NCBI RefSeq assembly: GCF_000814765.1
Contig: NZ_JWIC01000005.1
Span: 310,001 to 374,000 of the forward strand
Source: Pseudoalteromonas luteoviolacea
GTDB taxonomy: Bacteria; Pseudomonadota; Gammaproteobacteria; Enterobacterales; Alteromonadaceae
Direction: 5' to 3'
Length of the DNA: 64,000 bases
Position numbers and translations under genes: made by a program. Each line of letters starts with the position of its first letter. Position 1 is the stretch's first letter. Of this stretch, positions 18,391 to 26,014 are shown piece after piece. Under the pieces are notes generated by a model. It saw only the letters and a program-made list of their open reading frames with translations, made no database searches and was not told where the DNA came from.

Positions 18391-19056
18391 ATGCCAAAAG
18401 CAAATAACAAGGCACGTTTGCCGGCGAACCCCACACTAAAAGAAATCAATTGGTACAAAAAACAAATCAATTGGGGTGAGCTCCCGCCGTTTTACCACCT
18501 AGTCGCGTCTTCGGTCAGTGAAAGCGAGGGTATTTTTCAGCACGGCTTCGATAATGCGATCAAAAGATTATTAGACAAGCGCAATTGGAATTTACAGCTT
18601 TTGGACGGATATGAAGATGATAATGGTATCGTGCATTGTGACAGTGCGCCAAAAGTCTCTCTCCATCAAGCTTTTACAGAGCGAGGTTATGAACTTTGGG
18701 CATTTCCAATTGCCCGTAATGTCAAAGTGGATACATACCTTAAAGATAATAAATATTTAGAATTTAATGTATGGGACCCCCACACCATGAAAACGCTGAT
18801 TAGATTCAGCCAAATGCATAAGTTTATTCGTTTTTACTTTGAACGAGGAGACATTGCAGACAAAGCGTTGATATTGCATGCGCACAAGGTTGTTCATCAA
18901 ACCATTTCTCTTTTGAAAAGAGAATTGAACGTTATCAATGTCGATGGGGTCTCAATAAAGGATTTTTATTTATTATGTGAAAAAGACGCCCGAGCTTGTG
19001 AAGATGAAATAAATCTAGCTAAAATCATGCTCGGTGACGATTATAAGAAGGACTAG
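18391..19056 (+). CDS. Conserved hypothetical protein upstream of bepA
   Basis: A 221-residue soluble protein I do not recognise. It is basic at the N-terminus (KANNKARLP), has no signal peptide or membrane segment, and has a charged, largely helical C-terminus ending in GDDYKKD. The start ATG 18391 follows an A-rich stretch with a modest GGGAAA site. Its stop codon is one base before the bepA start, so the two are surely co-transcribed. A link to envelope quality control is only a guess from position. Confidence 0.7.
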   Translation: MPKANNKARLPANPTLKEINWYKKQINWGELPPFYHLVASSVSESEGIFQHGFDNAIKRLLDKRNWNLQLLDGYEDDNGIVHCDSAPKVSLHQAFTERGYELWAFPIARNVKVDTYLKDNKYLEFNVWDPHTMKTLIRFSQMHKFIRFYFERGDIADKALILHAHKVVHQTISLLKRELNVINVDGVSIKDFYLLCEKDARACEDEINLAKIMLGDDYKKD

Positions 19057-19057
19057 A

Positions 19058-20506
19058 ATGCGATTAAAACAAGCACTTGCTGCGACTTTATGCGCTCTAA
19101 CAATGAGTTATTCTACCGTAAGTACCGCCTCAGATTTTAAACTTCCTGACCTTGGTACGTCTGCTGTTCAAGTTTTACCTATTGAGAAAGAGCAAGCCAT
19201 AGGTGAAGTTATGATGATGCAGATCCGCGCAAGCTCTCCACTTGTTCAAGATCCGGTGCTCAATGAATACCTGTCATCACTAGGCAACAAGTTAGTAGCC
19301 AGTGCAAATGATGTTAGGTTTCCTTTTAAGTTTTTCTGGCTAAACAACAAAGCGATCAACGCATTTGCATTTTATGGTGGCCATGTTGGGGTGCACACAG
19401 GGCTTATTGCACAATCAGACAATGAAAGCCAACTCGCATCTGTGCTTGGTCACGAGATTGCTCACGTCACACAACGGCACTTGGCCCGAAGGATCCAGCA
19501 AGCAAAAGACAATAGCGCATTGACTATTGCGGGCTTAATCACCGGTATTCTTGCCACGGTTGTCGCCCCTGATGCCGGTATGGCAATTCTTGCAGCGAAT
19601 AGTACTCAAGCAACTTTGAGTCAACTTACCCACAGCAGAAAGGCTGAGCAAGAAGCTGATAGATTTGGCATGCAAACTCTACAAAAAGCGGGTTACGACC
19701 CATATGCTGCAAGTGAGTTTTTAACCAAACTGGCCGCCCAAGTTCGTTTTAAAAATAAGCCCCCGGCGTTCTTGCTTACGCACCCTTTGCCTGATTCTCG
19801 AGTGTCAGACGTCAGGCTCAGAGCACAACAATACCCTAAAAAGTACGTCCCAAGCAGTGCAGACTTTAATTACGCAAAAAGCCGTGTCATGGCTCGCTAC
19901 CAGTTGGACAAAAAAGATGCTCAGGCCTACTTTGAAAATATTTTAAGAACCAGCTCTGACCTTGATAAAAGCCAGTATGAATACGGTCTCGCTATTTCTT
20001 TACTCGACCAAAAGAAGTACGACCAAGCGGATAAAATCATCGGAAAATTACTTAAGCAAAACCCCAACAACCTGTTTTATTTAGATGTATTTACTGATAT
20101 TAAATTAGGGCAAAAGCAATACGACAAAGTGATTTCCCTTCTAGAGCAGAAGCATCAACTTCGTCCGAATAATCAAGTTATCACATTAAATTTAGCTAAT
20201 ACCGCCATTAAGGCGAAAAAGTACGACAAAGCAGAGCAACTCCTGAGAGTGTTTTTGTTAGAGAAGCCTAATCATGTACTTGCTAAGCAATTGCTCACCG
20301 AAGCATATGAACTCAGTGAGAATAAAGCGGCTTATCATGAATCAAGGGCAAGTCTACTGTCTCACTATGGTGCTTTTATGAAAGCAGCTGACGAAGTTCA
20401 GAAAGCGCTCAACTTCATCGAAAAAGACGATGAAATCAAAAAATTGCGTCTAAAAGCGCTCTTGGCTAAGTATCGAAACATGCAAAAAGAACTTGCCAAA
20501 TTGTAA
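19058..20506 (+). CDS. bepA: BepA-like M48 metallopeptidase with TPR repeats
   Basis: About 482 residues. A signal peptide ends near STVSTAS; the M48 catalytic domain carries HEIAH near residues 132-136 and a downstream AEQEADRFG motif giving the third zinc ligand. C-terminal TPR repeats (from about 300) follow. This is the architecture of E. coli BepA (YfgC), a periplasmic protease and chaperone that monitors outer-membrane protein and LptD assembly. Start at ATG 19058, with AGAAGGA upstream. The next gene is an ArsC-like protein, as in the E. coli yfgC-yfgD pair, which supports the call. Confidence 0.9.
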   Translation: MRLKQALAATLCALTMSYSTVSTASDFKLPDLGTSAVQVLPIEKEQAIGEVMMMQIRASSPLVQDPVLNEYLSSLGNKLVASANDVRFPFKFFWLNNKAINAFAFYGGHVGVHTGLIAQSDNESQLASVLGHEIAHVTQRHLARRIQQAKDNSALTIAGLITGILATVVAPDAGMAILAANSTQATLSQLTHSRKAEQEADRFGMQTLQKAGYDPYAASEFLTKLAAQVRFKNKPPAFLLTHPLPDSRVSDVRLRAQQYPKKYVPSSADFNYAKSRVMARYQLDKKDAQAYFENILRTSSDLDKSQYEYGLAISLLDQKKYDQADKIIGKLLKQNPNNLFYLDVFTDIKLGQKQYDKVISLLEQKHQLRPNNQVITLNLANTAIKAKKYDKAEQLLRVFLLEKPNHVLAKQLLTEAYELSENKAAYHESRASLLSHYGAFMKAADEVQKALNFIEKDDEIKKLRLKALLAKYRNMQKELAKL

Positions 20507-20628
20507 TATTATCAACGGCCTACCTAGTCATTAATAAGCTAAATATTAAGTTAATGCAAAAGATAGGCACACTTACTTCGATAAGTTACAATCAACAAAA
20601 ATATAAGTTACCGTTTATAAGGTTCATT

Positions 20629-20976
20629 ATGTCAGTCACTATTTATCATAACCCTCGCTGTTCAAAATCAAGACAAACGCTTGCTTTATTGGAAGAAAAT
20701 GCCGTTCAACCCGATATCGTAGAGTATCTGAAAAACCCCATTGATGCTGCGACCCTTGATACGTTAATTACTCAGCTTGGTTTTGAGTCAGCCCATCAAT
20801 TAGTGAGAAACAAAGAAGCTATCTATAAAGAGTTGGGCCTGAGTAAAAACAGTGATGAGCAAACATTGAGAAAAGCAATGATTGAAAATCCAAAATTGAT
20901 AGAGCGCCCAATTGTCGTCAATGGAACTAAAGCAGCACTAGGCCGCCCACCTGAATCGGTTTTAGACATCATTTAA
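20629..20976 (+). CDS. ArsC-family (YfgD-like) reductase
   Basis: 115 residues with the ArsC family N-terminus (TIYHNPRCSKSRQTLALLEE), the redox cysteine in PRCSKSR near residue 11, and the C-terminal RPIVV-x-GTKAALGRPPE motif. Start set at ATG 20629 with ATAAGG upstream; the upstream extension to 20554 lacks similarity. The family includes glutaredoxin-coupled arsenate reductases, but the E. coli yfgD homologue at the same position is not shown to reduce arsenate, and no ars genes are near. It ends four bases before wrbA. Confidence 0.85.
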   Translation: MSVTIYHNPRCSKSRQTLALLEENAVQPDIVEYLKNPIDAATLDTLITQLGFESAHQLVRNKEAIYKELGLSKNSDEQTLRKAMIENPKLIERPIVVNGTKAALGRPPESVLDII

Positions 20977-20980
20977 GCTT

Positions 20981-21532
20981 ATGCCAACTATTTTAGTTTT
21001 ATACCATTCAAGTCATGGCTCAGTAGAGTCTATGGCCAATGAAATAGCCGAAACACTCAATGCCCACGGTGCAACTGTGCGGTTGCGGACCTTTGTTCAA
21101 AAGCACGCACATGACATTGTAGTAAGCAAACAAGACCTCATTGAGTGCGATGGCTTAGCATTTGGTACACCAACACGCTTTGGCATGATGGCAGCTCAAG
21201 CAAAATCATTTTGGGAAACAACCAGTGATATTTGGCTTAAAGGGCAATTAATTGATAAACCGGCATGTGTTTTTTCCTCCTCTAGCAGTATGCATGGAGG
21301 TAATGAAGCCACGTTACTCAATTTGTCCCTTCCATTATTACATCATGGCATGATGCTGATGGGCGTGCCTTATGATGTCCCCGAGCTTTTATCAACTGAG
21401 GGCGGTGGTACACCTTATGGTGCCAGCCATGTTGCTGGGATGGATAACAACTCACAATTAACCGACACTGAAACTAAAATTTGTCGAGCAGTAGCAACTC
21501 GACTTTACACAGTTGCAAAGAAACTATTATGA
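20981..21532 (+). CDS. wrbA: NAD(P)H:quinone oxidoreductase, WrbA type
   Basis: A 183-residue flavodoxin-fold protein. The FMN-binding loop (YHSSHGSVESMANEIA), the PTRFGMMAAQAKSFWE motif and SSSSSMHGGNEATL match WrbA, which binds FMN and reduces quinones by two electrons, avoiding semiquinone formation. It lies four bases after the ArsC-like gene and overlaps the next gene by four bases (ATGA), so it belongs to a bepA-arsC-wrbA-DUF2069 operon. Confidence 0.9.
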   Translation: MPTILVLYHSSHGSVESMANEIAETLNAHGATVRLRTFVQKHAHDIVVSKQDLIECDGLAFGTPTRFGMMAAQAKSFWETTSDIWLKGQLIDKPACVFSSSSSMHGGNEATLLNLSLPLLHHGMMLMGVPYDVPELLSTEGGGTPYGASHVAGMDNNSQLTDTETKICRAVATRLYTVAKKLL

Positions 21533-21966
21533 GTGACACCCCAAAACAACCGAAAACGAAGCAATTCCATCGATTAGCGCTCTTTGGCTACTTTGGCTTA
21601 TTAATCTTAATGCCCGCTTGGCTATTTCTTCTCTCCCCAAGAGAAGGACACAGTATAGGCTTTATGTTTGCAGTCTATATTCTTCCTCTGTTATTACCTC
21701 TCAAAGGCATAATTCAAGACAAGCCATATACCTTTGCATGGGCTAATTTCATTGTCTTAATCTACTTTATACATGGCTTTACGCTGCTTTGGATAGCGAC
21801 AGATGAGCTACTTTGGGTTAGCTTAGAATTGATTTTTGCCACATCTATGTTCATTGGTTGTACTTATTATGCAAAACATAGAGGGCAAGAGTTGGGGTTA
21901 AAAATTCGCAAACTCAAAGATGACTTAGCCGATGAAAAGGAAGCTCACCAAGACAGCATTAAATAA
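21529..21966 (+). CDS. DUF2069 membrane protein
   Basis: 145 residues with about four hydrophobic segments (ALFGYFGLLILMPAWLFLL, GFMFAVYILPLLLPL, FIVLIYFIHGFTLLWI, LIFATSMFIGCTYYA) and a charged cytoplasmic tail. Position directly after wrbA, with an ATGA overlap, is the usual place for DUF2069 proteins in marine gammaproteobacteria. Function unknown. The frame is open further upstream but ATG 21529 is the coupled start. Confidence 0.75.
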   Translation: MSDTPKQPKTKQFHRLALFGYFGLLILMPAWLFLLSPREGHSIGFMFAVYILPLLLPLKGIIQDKPYTFAWANFIVLIYFIHGFTLLWIATDELLWVSLELIFATSMFIGCTYYAKHRGQELGLKIRKLKDDLADEKEAHQDSIK

Positions 21967-21989
21967 TTAAGCGTGTTTAAGTCACCATA

Positions 21990-22016
21990 AAAGCCACGTC
22001 GTATGGTGGCTTTTTT
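21990..22016 (+). terminator. Terminator between DUF2069 gene and rnfH
   Basis: GCCAC (21993-21997) pairs with GTGGC (22006-22010) and is followed by six T on the plus strand. An upstream CACCAT (21983-21988) can also pair with ATGGTG (22003-22008). Confidence 0.8.
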
Positions 22017-22027
22017 AATGTTAGAAG

Positions 22028-22342
22028 TTAAGCTCGACCACCTGTGATCTTGTTTGCTCTTCCCTCTTCTTTTGCTTTGTCAGCTCTTCGTCGTCTTGCT
22101 TCTTTAGGATCAGCAATCAATGGACGATAAACCTCTATACGGTCACCCTCTTTGACAACTTGATGTAATTTTACTGTCCGATTCCAAATCCCTAAACTCA
22201 AATTTGTGGGGTCAATCTCTGGACATCGCTCTAAGATCCCCGACTGCATCACAACATGTTCAGCGGATGTACCTTCAGCAACATCAACCGTTAAACATGT
22301 CGCTTTGTCTGGCAGAGCAAATACAACTTCAACCTTAATCAT
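22028..22342 (-). CDS. rnfH: RnfH family (ubiquitin-like) protein
   Basis: A 104-residue beta-grasp protein (UPF0125; VEVVFALPDKATCLTVDV, then IWNRTVKLHQVVKEGDRIEVYRPLIADPKEARRRRA). Its ATG directly abuts the ratA stop codon, the conserved ratA-rnfH (yfjG-yfjF) pair of gammaproteobacteria. The biochemical role is unsettled. Confidence 0.9.
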   Translation of the reverse strand: MIKVEVVFALPDKATCLTVDVAEGTSAEHVVMQSGILERCPEIDPTNLSLGIWNRTVKLHQVVKEGDRIEVYRPLIADPKEARRRRADKAKEEGRANKITGGRA

Positions 22343-22777
22343 TTACCTAACCCCATATACCGATTTAGCGCGCTTGGTAAATGCCGTAACCATATTTTTT
22401 GCAACTTCATTAAACACTTTACCAAAAGCAAGCTCAATGAGTTTACTAGCAAACTCGAACTCTAATTTTAAGTGTACTTTACAAGCCTGTTCATCCAGTT
22501 CTACAAACTCCCAATAGCCTTGTAATGATTTAAATGGACCATCAACGAGCTGCATTTTAACTCGATTGCCTTCAAATTGATTTTTAGTAGTAAACCACTT
22601 GGTCAAACCTGCTTTTGAAATTTCTAAACTTGCTGTCATTTCTTCCGTTGAACTACTCAACACCTTCGCACCAGAACAGTTCGGTAAAAAATCTGGGTAA
22701 GCATTTACATCATTGACCAAATCAAACATTTCTTGTGTGCTGTACATCACCAATGCACTTTTTTCTACTTGTGGCAT
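22343..22777 (-). CDS. ratA: RatA family START/COQ10-domain protein
   Basis: 144 residues of the polyketide cyclase/START fold (QVEKSALVMYSTQEMFDLVNDVNAYPDFLP, then VDGPFKSLQGYWEF). E. coli RatA was described as inhibiting 70S ribosome association, while the COQ10-like fold also suggests ubiquinone binding; both are family knowledge. It is divergent from smpB and followed without a gap by rnfH, the standard arrangement. Confidence 0.9.
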   Translation of the reverse strand: MPQVEKSALVMYSTQEMFDLVNDVNAYPDFLPNCSGAKVLSSSTEEMTASLEISKAGLTKWFTTKNQFEGNRVKMQLVDGPFKSLQGYWEFVELDEQACKVHLKLEFEFASKLIELAFGKVFNEVAKNMVTAFTKRAKSVYGVR

Positions 22778-22918
22778 ACGATCTCCAAACTTAACTGTCC
22801 CAATTTTACCAAGCTTTTAAAGATTTATCTTGTTTGCAGCGCCACTGTGAGCGAAAATATGGCATAAAAATTAAATAACTCTGTTTTCCAATTCGATTTG
22901 TAGGTAGACTAAGCCATT

Positions 22919-23398
22919 ATGGCAAAGAAAAAATCAAATAAATCAACAAGCAATACCATAGCGCTTAATAAAAAGGCGCGTCATGAGTATTTTTTACACG
23001 ATAAGTTCGAAGCAGGTATGGAACTACAAGGTTGGGAAGTCAAAAGCATCCGAGCTGGTAAGGTTAATATCTCAGAAACTTATATTCATCTAAAAGACGG
23101 TGAAGCATTTTTACTTGGCAGTCAGATACAGCCTTTAAATAGTGCCTCAACTCATGTTATCTGTGATCCGCTTCGCTATCGCAAGTTACTGCTCAACAAA
23201 CGAGAAATAGACAGGTTAATCGGTGCCACTGAGCGTGATGGCTTCTCTTTAGTTGCGACAGCAATGTACTGGAAGAAGTGCTGGGTCAAACTAGAATTCC
23301 ACCTTGCTAAAGGTAAAAAGATGCATGACAAACGTGCTGACATTAAAGACAGAGATTGGTCTCGCGATAAAGAAAGACTGATGAAGCACAAAGTTTAA
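22919..23398 (+). CDS. smpB: SsrA-binding protein SmpB
   Basis: 159 residues with SmpB signatures: [26 protein letters not shown] N-terminus, [19 protein letters not shown], and the basic C-terminal tail needed for decoding-centre insertion ([18 protein letters not shown]). It binds tmRNA and delivers it to stalled ribosomes. No tmRNA gene was seen next to it in this window. Confidence 0.96.
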   Translation: MAKKKSNKSTSNTIALNKKARHEYFLHDKFEAGMELQGWEVKSIRAGKVNISETYIHLKDGEAFLLGSQIQPLNSASTHVICDPLRYRKLLLNKREIDRLIGATERDGFSLVATAMYWKKCWVKLEFHLAKGKKMHDKRADIKDRDWSRDKERLMKHKV

Positions 23399-23408
23399 TG
23401 CTTTGAAT

Positions 23409-23434
23409 ATACAGCCTAATTACTTAGGCTGTAT
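23409..23434. terminator. Hairpin between convergent smpB and the 23.4-kb gene
   Basis: ATACAGCCTAA (23409-23419) pairs perfectly with TTAGGCTGTAT (23424-23434) around a four-base loop. No T tract on either strand, so termination is inferred from its position just past smpB. Confidence 0.55.
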
Positions 23435-23456
23435 CATGCCGGCTGTTTCATCTAAC

Positions 23457-23963
23457 TTAAGACAGAATAGCCCCCGTCTTGGCATCAATAGTTAAAACAG
23501 CTTCCGTTTTTGGATCTTTAATCTTAGCCGTATCTTTATTTACAAGCGCACTGCGCGGCACCTGAATTTTGCTACCCGTATCAGGGTTAACCACGATTAA
23601 AAAGCGCGATGCCTTCTGCGCAATCTCTTTTGCACCTTGGTTTTTAACAAAGTGGATGTCTAATGTCATACCGGCAGTGACGCCCGCAGTTGCTGATACC
23701 CTAAAGTTGTTAATTTCGTATTGAGAGTTACCGGCTAATAGATCGTTATCTATGTCTTCGACCGTTTTGACAGACGCTTTAGTGAACTCTTTTACTTTAT
23801 TCATGACAGATATATCTTTGATATTATCTTTTGCATCTGTCGCTTTTTGCTTTATAGAAGCAGTTAAGCCTTCACTCTTTTCTTTTAAATTTACACCCAG
23901 CTGACTATTCCCTTCCTCGTCAGTAAAGTTTTTTGCCGCTGTCTCTTTTATTTTGTTAAACAT
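23457..23963 (-). CDS. Hypothetical protein paired with the Asp-repeat protein
   Basis: About 168 residues, start at ATG 23963 with AAAAAGGA upstream. The N-terminal half is lysine- and alanine-rich and probably amphipathic helix (NKIKETAAKNF, LKEKSEGLTASIKQKATDAKDNIKD), resembling stress-related helical proteins. The C-terminal half is a small beta-rich domain (FRVSATAGVTAGMTLDIHFVKN, then VNPDTGSKIQVPRSALV). No signal peptide and no recognised family. It starts 16 bases after the stop of the Asp-repeat gene, so the two form an operon. Confidence 0.65.
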   Translation of the reverse strand: MFNKIKETAAKNFTDEEGNSQLGVNLKEKSEGLTASIKQKATDAKDNIKDISVMNKVKEFTKASVKTVEDIDNDLLAGNSQYEINNFRVSATAGVTAGMTLDIHFVKNQGAKEIAQKASRFLIVVNPDTGSKIQVPRSALVNKDTAKIKDPKTEAVLTIDAKTGAILS

Positions 23964-23979
23964 AATTAAATCCTTTTTA

Positions 23980-24417
23980 TTAATAATCGTCAAATCCATC
24001 GTCATCAATCATCATGGTATCCGCTTCACCATCAAAGTCAGTGTCAGCGATTACGGCATCAATATCGCCGTCACCATCTAAATCCATTGCTACCAGATCA
24101 ATTACCCCATCACCGTCAGTATCCATAGCAACGGTATCAATGACACCATCCCCATCAGAATCAACGCCGACCGAATCTACGTAACCGTCACCATCGGTAT
24201 CCATAGCAATCGTATCAACTGCGCCGTCACCATCTTCATCTACCATGATGGTGTCAACATATCCATCTCCATCTGTATCCATCGCCACGGTATCAATTAT
24301 GCCATCACCGTCTTGATCAATACCTACTGTATCCACGTAACCATCGCCGTCTACGTCAGCAACAACACCATCACTGATGCCATCTCCATCTACATCCACT
24401 TCGTAAATATCTTCCAT
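23980..24417 (-). CDS. Asp/Gly-rich repeat protein with tandem EF-hand-like loops
   Basis: About 145 residues built from ten 13-residue repeats of the pattern D-x-D-G-D-G-x-x-D-x-x-x-x plus a partial last unit. Each repeat supplies Asp at positions 1, 3, 5 and 9, as in calcium-binding EF-hand, dockerin and thrombospondin type 3 loops. Alternate repeats are more alike (ends TVAM/TIAM against TVGI/SVGV), suggesting 26-residue unit duplications. Start ATG 24417 has GAAAGGGA upstream. Unlike most such proteins it has no visible signal peptide or anchor. It is extremely acidic and probably binds divalent cations; the role is unknown. Confidence 0.75.
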   Translation of the reverse strand: MEDIYEVDVDGDGISDGVVADVDGDGYVDTVGIDQDGDGIIDTVAMDTDGDGYVDTIMVDEDGDGAVDTIAMDTDGDGYVDSVGVDSDGDGVIDTVAMDTDGDGVIDLVAMDLDGDGDIDAVIADTDFDGEADTMMIDDDGFDDY

Positions 24418-24576
24418 AATTATCCCTTTCAAAACTGTACATTTTATATGCACAAATATTTTCTAGCATATTGAAATATATTATTCAACACCCTGAATTT
24501 AAGGCATAAATATATTCATGATAAAAGACGAAATTAAGACAAGAGAGAAGAATTAAAAACAGTGACTACAAACAAA

Positions 24577-24597
24577 AAAAGCCCCGTAGGGCTTTTC
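24577..24597 (-). terminator. Terminator after fabB
   Basis: GCCC (24581-24584) pairs with GGGC (24589-24592), extended by flanking A and T tracts, 22 bases beyond the fabB stop. Confidence 0.8.
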
Positions 24598-24618
24598 ATA
24601 ATCGTCTAATTTAAAAAA

Positions 24619-25833
24619 TTAGCCTTTATACTTTTGAACAACCAATGTGGCGTTTGTGCCGCCGAAACCGAAGCTGTTCGACATAACTGTGTTTAGTTCA
24701 ACATCGCGACGTTCTGTTACGATGTCTAAACCTTTTGCTTCTTCATCCAGCTCATCAATGTTGATTGATGGAGTAATGAAGTTATTTTCTAGCATCAGTA
24801 CTGAGTAAATAGCTTCATGAACACCCGCTGCACCTAACGCGTGGCCGGTCATTGCTTTAGTCGCACTGATTGCTGGAGAGTTATCGCCAAATAGCTCTTG
24901 AATCGCACCAAGCTCTTTTACGTCACCCACTGGCGTTGAAGTACCGTGTGTATTGAGATAATCAATACCACAGTCAAGGTTCGCCATTGCTTGCTTCATA
25001 CAACGAACCGCACCTTCGCCTGATGGCGCAACCATGTCGTAGCCATCTGAAGTCGCGCCATAACCTACGATTTCACCATAAATATGTGCGCCACGAGCTA
25101 GAGCATGCTCAAGCTCCTCAATAACCATGATGCCGCCACCACCAGAAATAACAAAACCATCGCGATTTGCATCGTAAGTGCGTGACGCTTTTTCTGGCTC
25201 TTCGTTATATTTTGTTGATAGTGCACCCATCGCGTCAAATTCCATTGCTAGTGTCCAGTGAAGTTCTTCACCACCACCTGCAAAGATAACATCTTGCTTA
25301 CCAAGTTGAATTTGCTCAACGGCATGACCAACACAGTGTGCAGAAGTCGCACATGCTGAGCTGATTGAATAGTTCACACCTTTAATTTTGAAAGGTGTAG
25401 CAAGACACGCTGATGTTGTACTCGCCATAGTACGTGGTACCATGTAAGGACCAACACGCTTTACGCCACGCTCACGTAAAATATCTGCGGCTTCTACTTG
25501 GTACTTAGAAGAACCACCACCAGAACCAACTACAAGGCCAGTACGTTCATTCGAAACTTGATCTTCCGATAAGCCAGAGTCTTCGATAGCTTGTGCCATC
25601 GCAATATATGAGTATGCAGCAGCATCACCCATAAAACGGTGTGCTTTACGATCTACTAACGCTTTTACGTCAATATCAATTTTACCTGACACGTTACTGC
25701 GTAGGTTCATGTCGGCAAATTCTTGGTTAAAAGCAATACCACTTTTACCCGCTTTCAAAGATTCTAATACTTCTTGCTTGTTGTTACCGATGCTTGAAAC
25801 AACACCGATCCCCGTAATTACGGCTCTTCTCAT
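24619..25833 (-). CDS. fabB: 3-oxoacyl-ACP synthase I (FabB)
   Basis: 404 residues, full length. The catalytic triad of KAS I is visible: Cys in [12 protein letters not shown] near 163, His in [11 protein letters not shown] near 298, and His in TGHALGAAG near 333, followed by [12 protein letters not shown]. It carries out condensation in type II fatty acid synthesis, including the step specific to unsaturated chains. It is divergent from mnmC, the same order as in E. coli, which favours FabB over FabF. Confidence 0.93.
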   Translation of the reverse strand: MRRAVITGIGVVSSIGNNKQEVLESLKAGKSGIAFNQEFADMNLRSNVSGKIDIDVKALVDRKAHRFMGDAAAYSYIAMAQAIEDSGLSEDQVSNERTGLVVGSGGGSSKYQVEAADILRERGVKRVGPYMVPRTMASTTSACLATPFKIKGVNYSISSACATSAHCVGHAVEQIQLGKQDVIFAGGGEELHWTLAMEFDAMGALSTKYNEEPEKASRTYDANRDGFVISGGGGIMVIEELEHALARGAHIYGEIVGYGATSDGYDMVAPSGEGAVRCMKQAMANLDCGIDYLNTHGTSTPVGDVKELGAIQELFGDNSPAISATKAMTGHALGAAGVHEAIYSVLMLENNFITPSINIDELDEEAKGLDIVTERRDVELNTVMSNSFGFGGTNATLVVQKYKG

Positions 25834-25885
25834 GGGTAATTCCCTTAGAACTTAAAAAATTTAGGTGTATTCTACGCATAAAATA

Positions 25886-25925
25886 CTGATCAAGTGGTCA
25901 GCTTTCCAGCGTACACACGTACTCT
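25886..25925. promoter_or_regulatory. Two imperfect palindromes in the fabB-mnmC promoter region
   Basis: CTGATCAAGTGGTCAG (25886-25901) and AGCGTACACACGTACTCT (25908-25925). The second shares the AGCGTACA core of FabR sites upstream of fabB in enterobacteria, as I remember them; the first is loosely FadR-like. Factor assignment is tentative. Confidence 0.35.
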
Positions 25926-26014
25926 GAACTGATATTTGTAAAATTGCAACGGACTAATGCAAATAAAACCAGTAAAATACCTGTAATTTATGAGCATTAT
26001 ACCAACGTACTCCT

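Noticed and set aside
23399..23456. Possible tmRNA (ssrA) next to smpB
   Set aside because: The gap is only 58 bases and holds just a hairpin; ssrA must be elsewhere.
23980..24417. Regular 39-base repeats resembling a CRISPR or minisatellite array
   Set aside because: They are coding: one open frame with a ribosome-binding site and a strict D-x-D-G-D-G protein pattern; no spacers of unrelated sequence.
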